Source of the DNA: Thalassovita sp.
GTDB lineage: Bacteria; Pseudomonadota; Alphaproteobacteria; Rhodobacterales; Rhodobacteraceae
NCBI GenBank assembly: GCA_029212905.1
Contig: JARGPB010000017.1
Location: forward strand, 1-64,000
DNA: 64,000 nucleotides
Direction: 5' to 3'
Shown: positions 7,891 through 16,881 of the stretch, one piece after another
Numbering within the stretch: position 1 is the stretch's first letter
How the letters are laid out: the number at the start of each line of letters is the position of its first letter
Notes under the pieces: generated by a model
Seen by the model: only the letters and a program-made list of their open reading frames with translations
What the model was told of the DNA's origin: nothing
Databases searched by the model: none
Program-made: the position numbers and the translations under genes

Positions 7891-8738
7891 CCCAATTCTC
7901 CCCCCTGCCCGACCTGATCCTGGAACCCATGGTCCGCAACGCACTAATCGAGGATCTGGGACAGTATGGTGACATCACCACCCGCACAGTAATCCCCGCA
8001 GGCACCACCTACTCCGCCCGGATCAACGCCCGCGAGCCCGGCATTGTCTCGGGGATGCAGATCGCCCGGATCGCCTTTCATCTGGTCGATCCCGCATTAG
8101 AGATCACAACCCTTCTGGCCGACGGCAGCCCCTGCAAACCCGGCGACACCCTGATGGAAATCAAGGGCAGCGCGGCCTCGATCCTGTCGGGGGAACGCGT
8201 GGCGCTGAATTTTGCCGGGCGCTTGACCGGGATCGCCACCATGACCGCTGGCTTTGTTGCGGAAACCAAGGGCACGAACACCCGTATCACCTGCACGCGC
8301 AAAACCACGCCTGGCCTGCGGATCGTTGAGAAACAAGCCGTCCTGCACGGCGGGGGCTTCAACCACCGGATTTCCCTGTCCGACGCGATCCTGATCAAGG
8401 ACAACCACATCGCCGCAGCCGGGGGCATCACCGCTGTTCTTGAAGCGACCAAAGCCAATGCCTCGCACATGGTGAGCGTCGAGATCGAGGTCGACACGCT
8501 GGAACAGCTTGCCGAAGCGCTGAAAACCGGCGGCGCGGACGTTTGCCTGCTGGACAACATGGACACGCCAACGCTGAAGAAGGCCGTGCAAATGGTGGAC
8601 GGCGCGCTGGTGCTCGAAGCATCGGGCAATATGCGTCTGGACCGCATCGCCGAGGTGTCTGCAACCGGGGTGGATTATATTTCGTCCGGGGCGCTGACCC
8701 ATTCGGTCCGCACGCTGGACCTTGGCCTGGACTTCTAG
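7887..8738 (+). CDS. nadC: nicotinate-nucleotide pyrophosphorylase (carboxylating)
   Basis: Quinolinate phosphoribosyltransferase, 283 residues. It makes nicotinate mononucleotide from quinolinate and PRPP and completes the nadABC block. Visible family motifs are the N-terminal ALIEDLGQYGDITT, the substrate-binding TRKTTPGLRIVEKQAVLHGG, and ILIKDNHI followed by EIEVDTLEQ with the catalytic acidic residues. ISSGALTHS near the C-terminus binds phosphate. The start overlaps the stop of nadB (ATGA). No clear terminator was seen in the 130 bases that follow. Confidence 0.96.
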   Translation: MTQFSPLPDLILEPMVRNALIEDLGQYGDITTRTVIPAGTTYSARINAREPGIVSGMQIARIAFHLVDPALEITTLLADGSPCKPGDTLMEIKGSAASILSGERVALNFAGRLTGIATMTAGFVAETKGTNTRITCTRKTTPGLRIVEKQAVLHGGGFNHRISLSDAILIKDNHIAAAGGITAVLEATKANASHMVSVEIEVDTLEQLAEALKTGGADVCLLDNMDTPTLKKAVQMVDGALVLEASGNMRLDRIAEVSATGVDYISSGALTHSVRTLDLGLDF

Positions 8739-8870
8739 GCCCAAACCGCCCATTTATTAGGCACCCAAAAAGAAAATGCCGCATTGCAGCGCAATTTTCG
8801 CCTAACATCCCTTTGAGCGCCGCTTCTTGCTGAGTATCCCGAAGCAAGAAACACTCGGGAACCAGCCAAA

Positions 8871-9455
8871 GTGCCAAGCCGCCTCTCTATCATCGTGGTC
8901 GAAAAAGACCGCGACCGCGCCATGCAAATCGTCGATAGCCTAAACAGCTCAGGGGATTACGATATATCCGTAATCGCCGAGGAATCTGGCCTGTCCCGCC
9001 GGATCGCACAGCGCGACCCGGATGTGGTGCTGATCGACATGACCGATCCCTCACGCGATGCGCTTGAGGAGCTCGCGCTGGCCTCGGGGCCGATGGACCG
9101 TCCTGTGGCGATGTTCGTGGACCGGTCAGATGATGCCCTAACCAAAGCGGCAATCGAGGCGGGCCTGTCTGCCTATGTTGTGGATGGGATGCGCGCCGAC
9201 CGGATCAAGCCAATTCTGGATGCGGCCATCACCCGGTTCCACATGTTCCAGCGGATGCGTACCGAACTGGAGGCGACCAAGCTGGCGCTGGAAGAGCGCA
9301 AAACCCTGGATCGCGCCAAGGGCATCCTGATGAAGGCCCGCGGTGTGTCCGAGGACGAGGCCTATGCCCTGTTGCGCAAGACGGCGATGGACCAAGGCAA
9401 GAAGATGATCGACGTGGCACAGTCCCTGGTCACCGCAGCGGGGTTGCTGTCATGA
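8871..9455 (+). CDS. nasT: ANTAR response-regulator antiterminator NasT
   Basis: A 194-residue protein with an N-terminal receiver-like domain (acidic pocket E11/D13, D56 in VLIDMTD) and a C-terminal ANTAR RNA-binding domain from about 130 (LDRAKGILMKARGVSEDEAY). NasT proteins bind a two-hairpin leader RNA and prevent termination upstream of nitrate-assimilation genes. NasS holds NasT inactive until nitrate or nitrite binds. The start is GTG at 8871. The following nasS gene overlaps by four bases, and a matching leader with terminator precedes nrtA, so the regulatory circuit appears complete. Confidence 0.93.
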   Translation: MPSRLSIIVVEKDRDRAMQIVDSLNSSGDYDISVIAEESGLSRRIAQRDPDVVLIDMTDPSRDALEELALASGPMDRPVAMFVDRSDDALTKAAIEAGLSAYVVDGMRADRIKPILDAAITRFHMFQRMRTELEATKLALEERKTLDRAKGILMKARGVSEDEAYALLRKTAMDQGKKMIDVAQSLVTAAGLLS

Positions 9456-10624
9456 CATTGACCCTGACGGCCGGATACATCTCGCTGGTGGATGCCGCCC
9501 CGCTGATTATTGCACGTGAACTGGGGTTTGCCGAAGAAGAAGGCCTGAACCTGGACCTGCGCAAGGCCCCCAGTTGGGCCACCCTGCGCGATTTGCTTGC
9601 GCTGGGGCAAATCGAGGCCGCGCATATGCTGGCTCCGACCCCTGTCGCCATGGCGCTGGGACTGGGGGGAATGACGACGCGGCTGGATGCCCTGTCGGTG
9701 ATGTCGGTGAATGGCAACGTGATCGGGGTCTCGAAGGCCCTGGCCTCCAAACTGCGCGACACCGGATATGGTTTCGATTTCAAATCCGCCGAAAAGGCTG
9801 GTCGCGCCTTGATTTCTACAGGTCAGAAGCTGCGGATCGGGGTGCCTTTTCCGTTCTCGATGCACGCTGAATTGCTGTACTATTGGCTGAACTCTCTGGG
9901 GTTGCCCGCCCCGCAAGCGCTGGATATCCGCACCGTCCCGCCCCCCCTGATGGCGCAGGCCATTGCCGCAGATGAAATTGACGCGTTCTGTGTCGGCGAG
10001 CCGTGGGGCTCGATCGCGGTAGAGAATGAAGTGGGCGAATTGCTGTTGCCTGGTTCGGCGATCTGGGGGTTTGCCCCGGAAAAAGTGCTGGCTGTGCGCC
10101 ATGACTGGGCCGAGGCCGACCCCGATCTGACGGGCCGCCTGATGCGCGCCGTCTGGCGAGCGGGCCGCTGGCTGGGCACCCAAGGTGCCCGCACCACCGC
10201 CGCTGAAATCCTGTCACGCGAAGAATACGTCGCCGTTCCCCCCGAGATCATCGACCGTGCCCTGACGGGCCGCATGGTGATCTCTGCCCGCGGCGGCGAA
10301 CGCGAAACCCCGAACTTCCTGGAATTCTATCATGGGGCAGCGACATTCCCATGGAAAAGCCAGGCCGCATGGATCGGGGCGCAGCTTGCGTCGCGGATGG
10401 GATTGGATCGGGCGCAGGCGATGCAGACCGCACGCAGTGTGTTTCGCTCGGATCTGTACCGGCAACACCTGGCGAAAACCTCGGCTGAAATGCCCGGCGC
10501 ATCCGAGAAAATAGAAGGCTCTCTGTCTGAGGAAACCGCTGTGCCGTCGGAAACTGGCAGGCTGTTTTTACAGAGCAACGCGTTTTTTGATGGCCAGATT
10601 TTTGACCCCACTTCGACCACGTGA
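9452..10624 (+). CDS. nasS: nitrate/nitrite sensor NasS
   Basis: A 390-residue NrtA/CmpA-type periplasmic-binding-protein fold without a signal peptide, hence cytoplasmic. It starts directly with LTLTAGYISLVDAAPLIIA and contains the family's DEIDAFCVGEPWGS. In other bacteria NasS binds nitrate or nitrite and then releases NasT. Its coupling to nasT (ATGA overlap) supports a stoichiometric complex. The last 45 residues are low in hydrophobics and may be a tail. The nrtA leader begins just past its stop. Confidence 0.92.
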   Translation: MTLTLTAGYISLVDAAPLIIARELGFAEEEGLNLDLRKAPSWATLRDLLALGQIEAAHMLAPTPVAMALGLGGMTTRLDALSVMSVNGNVIGVSKALASKLRDTGYGFDFKSAEKAGRALISTGQKLRIGVPFPFSMHAELLYYWLNSLGLPAPQALDIRTVPPPLMAQAIAADEIDAFCVGEPWGSIAVENEVGELLLPGSAIWGFAPEKVLAVRHDWAEADPDLTGRLMRAVWRAGRWLGTQGARTTAAEILSREEYVAVPPEIIDRALTGRMVISARGGERETPNFLEFYHGAATFPWKSQAAWIGAQLASRMGLDRAQAMQTARSVFRSDLYRQHLAKTSAEMPGASEKIEGSLSEETAVPSETGRLFLQSNAFFDGQIFDPTSTT

Positions 10625-10733
10625 ACAAAAAATAGGCAAATTCGCAGCACCAACGCCGCGATGCAGCAAATTCACCGGAAAACACGTCTCTCCTACTTGC
10701 TGCATTGCGCGAATCCCCCTCAACATGGGACAC

Positions 10734-10782
10734 AAGACTGAACAAGGGCGTTCCGTCTTACGAAATTCCCCGATGATCCGGG
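10734..10782 (+). promoter_or_regulatory. two-hairpin ANTAR antitermination element
   Basis: Hairpin 1 pairs AAGAC and GAAC (10734-10743, one internal mismatch) with GTTC and GTCTT (10750-10759) and leaves the hexaloop AAGGGC, with A at position 1 and G at position 4 as in known ANTAR targets. Hairpin 2 pairs CCCG (10769-10772) with CGGG (10779-10782) around ATGATC, which keeps A1 but has A at position 4. It stands 13 bases before a terminator hairpin upstream of nrtA and is the expected NasT binding site. An 8-base inverted repeat (10662-10669 and 10697-10704) lies further upstream. Confidence 0.75.
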
Positions 10783-10795
10783 TATCCCTGAGCAA

Positions 10796-10841
10796 AGCCG
10801 CTCGACCCTCTGCTAGCGCAGAGTGTGTCAGCGGCTTTTTT
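10796..10841 (+). terminator. leader terminator upstream of nrtA, target of NasT antitermination
   Basis: The outer stem AGCCGCT (10796-10802) pairs with AGCGGCT (10830-10836). The inner stem CTCTGC (10808-10813) pairs with GCAGAG (10818-10823). Six T follow at 10836-10841. No gene ends just before it apart from nasS 170 bases away, so it is a conditional terminator in the nrtA leader rather than an operon end. Confidence 0.85.
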
Positions 10842-10882
10842 GTTGTTCCGCCTGTCGGAGCCCATGAACAAGGACAGACATA

Positions 10883-12250
10883 ATGAAACGTATCGCCTCT
10901 ATCCTCGCAGCCACGACCATGCTGGTCACACCGGCAGCTGCTGAAATGCTGGACGTCGAAAAGGACGAACTGAAGTTCGGCTTTATCAAACTGACCGACA
11001 TGGCCCCCCTGGCTGTGGCCTATGAGAAGGGCTATTTCGAGGACGAAGGCCTGTTCGTGACCCTGGAAGCACAAGCCAACTGGAAGGTCCTGCTGGACGG
11101 CGTGATCGGCGGCACCCTGGACGGCGCGCATATGCTGGCCGGTCAGCCCCTGGCCGCGACCATCGGCTTCGGCACCGAGGCGCATATCATTACCCCCTTC
11201 TCGATGGACCTGAACGGCAACGGCATCACCGTATCGAATGAAATCTGGGCCCAGATGAAGGAACACATTCCTCATGACGCAGACGGCAAGCCGATCCACC
11301 CGATCAGCGCCGCCGCCCTGAAGCCCGTCGTCGAAAAATACAAGGACGAGGGCAAGCCCTTCAATATGGGCATGGTGTTCCCCGTATCGACCCACAACTA
11401 CGAACTGCGCTACTGGCTGGCCGCTGGTGGTCTGGAGCCGGGTTTCTACAGCCCCGAAAACGTGACCGGCCAGATCGGCGCTGACGTGCTGCTGTCCGTG
11501 ACGCCTCCGCCGCAGATGCCCGCCACGATGGAGGCAGGCACGATCTATGGCTACTGCGTGGGCGAGCCGTGGAACCAGGCCGCTGTGTTCAAAGGCATCG
11601 GCGTTCCGGTGATCACCGACTATGAACTGTGGAAAAACAACCCAGAAAAAGTGTTCGGTCTGTCGGCAGAATTCCAGCAGGAAAATCCGCAAACCACACT
11701 GGCCATCACCAAGGCCCTGATCCGCGCCGCCATCTGGCTGGATGAAAACGACAACGCCAACCGCGAAGAAGCCGTGGAAATCTTGAGCCGCTCGGAATAC
11801 GTGGGCGCGGATGCCGAAGTGATCGCAAACTCGATGACTGGTACGTTCGAATACGAAAAAGGCGACAAGCGCGACGTCCCCGATTTCAACGTGTTCTTCC
11901 GCTATAACGCCACCTACCCGTTCTACTCGGATGCGGTGTGGTATCTGACACAGATGCGCCGCTGGGGTCAGATTTCGGACGCCAAACCTGACAGCTGGTA
12001 CGACGAAGTCGCCAAGTCGGTCTACAAGCCGGAAATCTATCTGACAGCCGCGAAAATGCTGGTCGAAGAAGGTCTGGCAAACGAGGCGGACTTCCCTTGG
12101 GACAGCGACGGCTACAAGGCGCCGACCCCTGCTGCGGACGTGATCGACGGCATTGGGTATGACGGCAAAACTCCGAACGCTTATCTGGACAGCCTGCCGA
12201 TCGGCCTGAAGGGCGCTCAGATCGTCGACGGCAACGAAGTCAAGGGCTAA
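10883..12250 (+). CDS. nrtA: nitrate ABC transporter, periplasmic binding protein
   Basis: A 455-residue CmpA/NrtA-family solute-binding protein. The signal peptide MKRIASILAATTMLVTPAAA probably ends before E21. Family landmarks include FGFIKLTDMAPLAVAYEKG, LDGAHMLAGQPLA and YGYCVGEPWNQAA. It binds nitrate (and probably nitrite) in the periplasm for the NrtB permease. It is the first gene after the NasT-controlled terminator, so expression should depend on nitrate. A 10-pair hairpin follows its stop. Confidence 0.93.
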   Translation: MKRIASILAATTMLVTPAAAEMLDVEKDELKFGFIKLTDMAPLAVAYEKGYFEDEGLFVTLEAQANWKVLLDGVIGGTLDGAHMLAGQPLAATIGFGTEAHIITPFSMDLNGNGITVSNEIWAQMKEHIPHDADGKPIHPISAAALKPVVEKYKDEGKPFNMGMVFPVSTHNYELRYWLAAGGLEPGFYSPENVTGQIGADVLLSVTPPPQMPATMEAGTIYGYCVGEPWNQAAVFKGIGVPVITDYELWKNNPEKVFGLSAEFQQENPQTTLAITKALIRAAIWLDENDNANREEAVEILSRSEYVGADAEVIANSMTGTFEYEKGDKRDVPDFNVFFRYNATYPFYSDAVWYLTQMRRWGQISDAKPDSWYDEVAKSVYKPEIYLTAAKMLVEEGLANEADFPWDSDGYKAPTPAADVIDGIGYDGKTPNAYLDSLPIGLKGAQIVDGNEVKG

Positions 12251-12257
12251 GGCCCTC

Positions 12258-12291
12258 GGGCCGGGCGGCTCGCTCCCCTTACGCCCGGCCC
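12258..12291 (+). promoter_or_regulatory. intercistronic stem-loop after nrtA
   Basis: GGGCCGGGCG (12258-12267) pairs perfectly with CGCCCGGCCC (12282-12291) eight bases after the nrtA stop. No T tract follows, so it is more likely a 3'-end stabiliser or processing site that raises nrtA mRNA over nrtB than a true terminator. Confidence 0.6.
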
Positions 12292-12323
12292 ACATTCAAA
12301 CGTGAACCCGCAGGATCAGATAC

Positions 12324-13418
12324 ATGACCGCCATTGACCCCCACACCCTGTCCGAGGCTGACAAAGCCGCCGAAAAGGAAGCGCGCCGTTCGAGAATGTT
12401 CACGCGCATCAACAAATTGGACGCCTGGTTCAAAGTGCTGGGCCTTGCCTGGATCACCCCGATCCTAAAGGCAATCGCCGGGGATAACCCCAAGGCTCAA
12501 GGCAAGGAAATCTGGCAATTGCTGGGGGTTCCTGTGCTGGCAATCCTGGCCTTCTTGATGCTGTGGGGCATTATGGCTCCGAAGGTACAGACATCCCTGG
12601 GCGCGATCCCCGGCCCCGCCGCCGTCTGGGAACAAGTGATCAATCTGCACCAAGATCACCTGAACGAAAAAGAAAAAGAGGCCGCATTTTACGAACGGCA
12701 GGATGTGCGCAACGACAAGCTGATCGCCGCAGGCAAGGCCGACAAGGTCAAGCACCGCGACTATACCGGCAAACCCACCTATTACATGCAGATCTGGACC
12801 TCGATCAAAACCGTGTTCTTTGGCTTCTTGGTCGCGACGGCCGTCGCTGTGCCTGTTGGCATCGCTGCGGGCCTGTCCAAGACTGCGAACGCCGCCGTGA
12901 ACCCCATTGTGCAGATTTTCAAACCTGTCTCGCCGCTGGCCTGGCTGCCGATCGTGACCATGATCGTGTCCGCCACCGTGTCCAGCAATGACGGCATGTT
13001 CTCGAAATCCTTCTTGATCTCGGCCATCACGGTGACGCTGTGTTCGCTGTGGCCGACGCTGATCAACACCTCGCTGGGGGTTGCCTCGATCGACAAGGAT
13101 CTGGTCGCCGTGTCCAAGGTGTTGAAAATGAACACCTATACCAAGATCACCAAGCTGGTGCTGCCCTCGGCCCTGCCGCTGATTTTCACCGGGCTGCGTC
13201 TGTCCCTGGGCGTGGGCTGGATGGTGCTGATCGCCGCTGAAATGCTGGCGCAGAACCCCGGTCTGGGCAAATTCGTCTGGGACGAGTTCCAGAACGGTAG
13301 CTCTCAGTCGCTGGCCAAGATCATGGTTGCCGTGTTCACCATCGGCATCATCGGCTTCTTGCTGGATCGCGTAATGTACGCCCTTCAGTCGCTGTTTACC
13401 TTCTCGAATAATCGGTGA
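12324..13418 (+). CDS. nrtB: nitrate ABC transporter permease
   Basis: A 364-residue inner-membrane permease. After a cytoplasmic N-terminus a first membrane segment lies near 70-90 (VPVLAILAFLMLWGIMA). A charged linker (EKEKEAAFYERQD) precedes the BPD-transporter domain from about 150, with helices such as TVFFGFLVATAVAVPVGIAAGL. The EAA loop near 275 (LVLPSALPLIFTGLRL) contacts the ATPase. The long N-terminal insertion is usual for proteobacterial NrtB. It is followed at once by the ATPase gene, whose first codons touch its stop. Confidence 0.92.
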   Translation: MTAIDPHTLSEADKAAEKEARRSRMFTRINKLDAWFKVLGLAWITPILKAIAGDNPKAQGKEIWQLLGVPVLAILAFLMLWGIMAPKVQTSLGAIPGPAAVWEQVINLHQDHLNEKEKEAAFYERQDVRNDKLIAAGKADKVKHRDYTGKPTYYMQIWTSIKTVFFGFLVATAVAVPVGIAAGLSKTANAAVNPIVQIFKPVSPLAWLPIVTMIVSATVSSNDGMFSKSFLISAITVTLCSLWPTLINTSLGVASIDKDLVAVSKVLKMNTYTKITKLVLPSALPLIFTGLRLSLGVGWMVLIAAEMLAQNPGLGKFVWDEFQNGSSQSLAKIMVAVFTIGIIGFLLDRVMYALQSLFTFSNNR

Positions 13419-13423
13419 TCAAA

Positions 13424-15127
13424 ATGGCTGTCATCTCTTTCAAGAACGTCTCGAAAAGCTTCGGTCAGGGCACCAATGCCCAGCACGTCCTGAAAAACAT
13501 CAACCTGGATGTCGAAGAGGGTGAATTCCTGGTGTTGCTGGGCTTCTCTGGCTCGGGCAAGACCACGCTGATCAACCTTATGGCGGGGCTGGAAAGCCCC
13601 TCCAAAGGCGAAGTCACCTATCTGGACAAACCCATCACCGGCCCAGGACGGGAACGAGGGGTGATTTTCCAGAACTACTCGTTGATGCCGTGGCTGACGG
13701 TGAACGGCAACGTCGGCCTGGCGGTCGACACGGTATTTCCTGGCCTGTCCAAAGCGGAAAAGGCCGAAAAAGTCGCCCATTACGTCAAAATGGTGGGGCT
13801 GCCCCACGCCGCAACCCGCCGTCCTGCGGAATTGTCGGGCGGAATGCGCCAGCGGGTAAACGTCGCCCGCGCCCTGGCCATGAACCCCGAAGTCCTGCTG
13901 CTGGACGAACCGCTGTCCGCGCTGGATGCACTGACCCGCGCCAATCTGGCGGATGAGATCGAACACATCTGGGAAGCCGACAAGAAGACCTGCGTCCTGA
14001 TCACCAATGACGTGGACGAGGCGATCATCCTGGCAGACCGCATCATACCGCTGAACCCCGATGGAACGTTGGGCGACGCGTTCAAAGTGGACATCCCCCG
14101 CCCCCGTGACCGGATGGAAATGAACCACCACGACGGGTTCAAGACACTGCGTGCCGAAGTGACCAATTACCTGATGGACGTGGGCATCGAGGCCAAGGCC
14201 GAAGGCACCCGCCTGTTACCAGACGTTCAGCCGATCCACGCCCCCAGCACGCCCGATGCAGATCTGCCGACCGCCGTCACCGACGCGCAGAAGGGCATGA
14301 TCGACCGGAATTTCCTGGATTTCTCGCAGCTGCACAAGGTCTATCCGACCCCCAAAGGCCCGCTGACCGTGGTCGAAGATTTCAATCTGAAGATGAACCG
14401 GGGCGAGTTCATCTCGTTGATCGGGCACTCGGGCTGCGGCAAATCCACCGTGTTGACGATGGCAGCTGGGCTGAATGACATCTCAAAGGGCGCGATCAAA
14501 CTGGACGGTCGCCACGTCGAAGGAGCCGATCCCGAGCGCGCCGTGGTGTTCCAGTCGCCGAACCTGTTCCCCTGGCTGACCGCGCGGGAAAACTGCGCCA
14601 TCGGGGTGGACAAAGTGTACCCCAAAGCCAGCACAGCCGAGCGTCAGGACGTGGTGGAATATTACCTGGAACGCGTGGGCATGGCCGACGCCATGGACCG
14701 CCCCGCTCATTCGATGTCAAACGGCATGAAGCAACGGGTCGGCATTGCCCGCGCCTTTGCCTTGTCGCCGAAATTGCTGCTGCTGGACGAACCCTTTGGG
14801 ATGCTGGACAGCCTGACCCGCTGGGAGTTGCAAGAGGTCCTGATGGAAGTCTGGGACCGCACCAAAGTCACCGCCGTCTGTGTCACCCATGACGTGGACG
14901 AGGCGATCCTGCTGGCCGACCGCGTGGTCATGATGACCAACGGGCCTCAGGCGACCATCGGTAAAATCGTCGACGTGGATTTGCCGCGCCCGCGCTCTCG
15001 CAAGGCACTGTTGGAACACCCGGACTACTATAACTATCGCCAGGAAGTACTTGATTTCCTTGAAGAATATGAACACGGCGCAAAACCCAAAGCCCAAGCC
15101 AAACCCAAAGCCTTCGCAGCGGAGTAA
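13424..15127 (+). CDS. nrtC: nitrate ABC transporter, two fused ATPase domains (NrtC/D type)
   Basis: A 567-residue protein with two complete ABC ATPases in tandem. Domain 1 (about 1-260) has Walker A GFSGSGKTT, signature LSGGMRQRV and Walker B VLLLDEPLSALD. Domain 2 (about 285-555) has GHSGCGKST, LLLLDEPFGMLD and an altered signature MSNGMKQRV. Cyanobacteria use separate NrtC and NrtD; here one polypeptide supplies both sites. The tail is Lys/Pro/Ala-rich. ATG at 13424 is preferred (GGTGA upstream); a GTG at 13415 overlapping the nrtB stop is also possible. Confidence 0.92.
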   Translation: MAVISFKNVSKSFGQGTNAQHVLKNINLDVEEGEFLVLLGFSGSGKTTLINLMAGLESPSKGEVTYLDKPITGPGRERGVIFQNYSLMPWLTVNGNVGLAVDTVFPGLSKAEKAEKVAHYVKMVGLPHAATRRPAELSGGMRQRVNVARALAMNPEVLLLDEPLSALDALTRANLADEIEHIWEADKKTCVLITNDVDEAIILADRIIPLNPDGTLGDAFKVDIPRPRDRMEMNHHDGFKTLRAEVTNYLMDVGIEAKAEGTRLLPDVQPIHAPSTPDADLPTAVTDAQKGMIDRNFLDFSQLHKVYPTPKGPLTVVEDFNLKMNRGEFISLIGHSGCGKSTVLTMAAGLNDISKGAIKLDGRHVEGADPERAVVFQSPNLFPWLTARENCAIGVDKVYPKASTAERQDVVEYYLERVGMADAMDRPAHSMSNGMKQRVGIARAFALSPKLLLLDEPFGMLDSLTRWELQEVLMEVWDRTKVTAVCVTHDVDEAILLADRVVMMTNGPQATIGKIVDVDLPRPRSRKALLEHPDYYNYRQEVLDFLEEYEHGAKPKAQAKPKAFAAE

Positions 15128-15131
15128 GCCC

Positions 15132-15551
15132 ATGGAAGACGTTCAGATCCAACTTGTTCAAGACAGTTTCGCCAAGGTCGCACCGATCAAGGCGCAAGCC
15201 GCCGAGATCTTTTACGCCCGTCTTTTCGATATCGCCCCCGAGGTGAAACCCTATTTCAAAGGCAACATGAGCGATCAGGGCATGAAGCTGATGACCACGC
15301 TGGGTGTCGTCGTAAACGGGCTGCGTGATTTGGAAAAAATCGTCCCCGTGGCGCAGCAACTGGCGGTCAAACACGTGGACTATGGCGTGCGGCCGCAGGA
15401 CTATGGCTCGGTCGGAGAGGCGCTGATCTACACGCTGGAAACCGGCCTGGGAGATGCCTTTACCCCAGAGGTGAAAACCGCCTGGGGCGCGGCCTACACG
15501 ACCCTGTCCAGCGTCATGATTGATGCTGCATATCCGGCGGCGGCAGAATGA
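15132..15551 (+). CDS. single-domain haemoglobin of the nitrate assimilation operon
   Basis: A 139-residue globin of the bacterial flavohaemoglobin type without reductase domains. It has the B-to-C helix FYARLFDIAPEVKPYF, the distal region near MTTLGVVVNGL, and VKHVDYGVRPQDYGSVGEALI containing the proximal histidine (HVDYGV). In Bradyrhizobium the equivalent gene (bjgb) lies beside flavoprotein flp and nasC and helps remove nitric oxide formed during nitrate assimilation. The same role is inferred here from the identical neighbours. It starts 4 bases after the ATPase gene and overlaps the flavoprotein gene by four bases. Confidence 0.88.
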   Translation: MEDVQIQLVQDSFAKVAPIKAQAAEIFYARLFDIAPEVKPYFKGNMSDQGMKLMTTLGVVVNGLRDLEKIVPVAQQLAVKHVDYGVRPQDYGSVGEALIYTLETGLGDAFTPEVKTAWGAAYTTLSSVMIDAAYPAAAE

Positions 15552-16795
15552 ATATGGCACCGAAACTTGTCGTGATTGGTGCGGGCATGGCCTCTGGGCG
15601 GGCGTTGGAGCACCTGATTGAAACCAACCCAAGCGCTTATGATATAACGCTTTTTAACGCCGAGCCGCGCGGGAACTATAACAGGCTGATGCTGTCCCCG
15701 GTACTGGCCGGCGAAAAAACCTACGAGGAAATCGTCACCCATGATGCCGATTGGTACGCGTCGCATGGGGTCACCTGCCGCTTTGGCGAAAAAGTGCTGA
15801 AAATCGACCGCGCCCGCAAAGTCGTCATCGGTGAACAGGGCGAGGTCGCCTATGACAAACTGCTGATCGCCACGGGCTCGACCCCGTTCATGATCCCGCT
15901 GCCGGGCCACGATCTGAAAGGCGTCATCGCCTATCGCGATCTGGAGGACACCGAGCGGATGATCAACCTGGGTCTGACCCCCGGCGCCAAGGCCGTTGTG
16001 ATCGGCGGCGGGCTATTGGGACTGGAGGCTGCGGCAGGTATGCAGGCGCGCGGCGTGGACGTCACGGTGGTGCATATCATGGACCACCTGATGGAGCGCC
16101 AACTGGATCCCGCGGCGGGCTTTCTGTTGCGTAAGGCCCTGACAGACCGAGGAATTTCGGTGATGTGCAGCGCCAACTCTGAGGAGATCCTGGGCGAGGA
16201 CGGCCATGTCACCGGGTTGAAGCTGGCAGATGGGACCACCCTGCCCTGCGAATTGTTGGTGATGGCCGTCGGCATTCGTCCGGCAACGGCGCTGGCAACG
16301 GCGGCCGAGTTGACAGTTGGTCGCGGAATTGTTGTGAATGATCAAATGGTTACGTCTGACGCGGATGTATTGGCCTTGGGCGAGTGCGTCGAACATAACG
16401 GCGCGCTGTTCGGACTGGTGGCGCCCTTGTACGATCAGGCAGCCGTCGTCGCAAAGACCTTGCTGGGTCAGGACGCGCGATTTGTCAGCAAAGAAGTGTC
16501 CACAAAACTGAAGGTCACAGGCTGTGATCTGTTCAGCGCAGGCGACTTTGCCACGGGCGACGACCGCGAGGACATCACCCTGCATGATCCCTCGACCGGA
16601 TCATATAAGAGGCTGATTTTGAAAGATAATACCATCATCGGAGCCGTCATGTACGGCGACACATCCGACGGGGGCTGGGTCTATAACCTGATCCGCGACG
16701 GCGCCGATATCAGCCCGATACGCGAGACGCTGATCTTTGGGCCCGACTATCAGGGGGGGCCCCCCGCGGACCCCATGGAGGCCGTTGCAGCCTGA
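15548..16795 (+). CDS. FAD-dependent NAD(P)H oxidoreductase, NirB N-half/Flp-like
   Basis: A 415-residue flavoprotein resembling the N-terminal FAD/NAD half of NADH-nitrite reductase NirB. It has LVVIGAGMASGRALEHL (FAD), AVVIGGGLLGLEAAAGM (NAD), and GDFATGDD near 330. It lacks the [2Fe-2S] and siroheme parts of NirB, so it cannot reduce nitrite itself. By analogy with Bradyrhizobium Flp it probably passes electrons to NasA and to the haemoglobin just upstream. The operon position between globin and nasA supports this. Confidence 0.85.
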   Translation: MNMAPKLVVIGAGMASGRALEHLIETNPSAYDITLFNAEPRGNYNRLMLSPVLAGEKTYEEIVTHDADWYASHGVTCRFGEKVLKIDRARKVVIGEQGEVAYDKLLIATGSTPFMIPLPGHDLKGVIAYRDLEDTERMINLGLTPGAKAVVIGGGLLGLEAAAGMQARGVDVTVVHIMDHLMERQLDPAAGFLLRKALTDRGISVMCSANSEEILGEDGHVTGLKLADGTTLPCELLVMAVGIRPATALATAAELTVGRGIVVNDQMVTSDADVLALGECVEHNGALFGLVAPLYDQAAVVAKTLLGQDARFVSKEVSTKLKVTGCDLFSAGDFATGDDREDITLHDPSTGSYKRLILKDNTIIGAVMYGDTSDGGWVYNLIRDGADISPIRETLIFGPDYQGGPPADPMEAVAA

Positions 16796-16835
16796 CCGGA
16801 TAATCCGAAGCTGCAACGGCGAAACACACAGAATT

Positions 16836-16857
16836 GCCCAGCCCTGTGGGGCTGGGC
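16836..16857 (+). promoter_or_regulatory. hairpin between flavoprotein gene and nasA
   Basis: GCCCAGCCC (16836-16844) pairs perfectly with GGGCTGGGC (16849-16857) around TGTG. There is no T tract. It lies 25 bases before the nasA start and may adjust relative mRNA levels. Confidence 0.55.
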
Positions 16858-16881
16858 CAGACCACCGCCCAAGGGGAAAGA

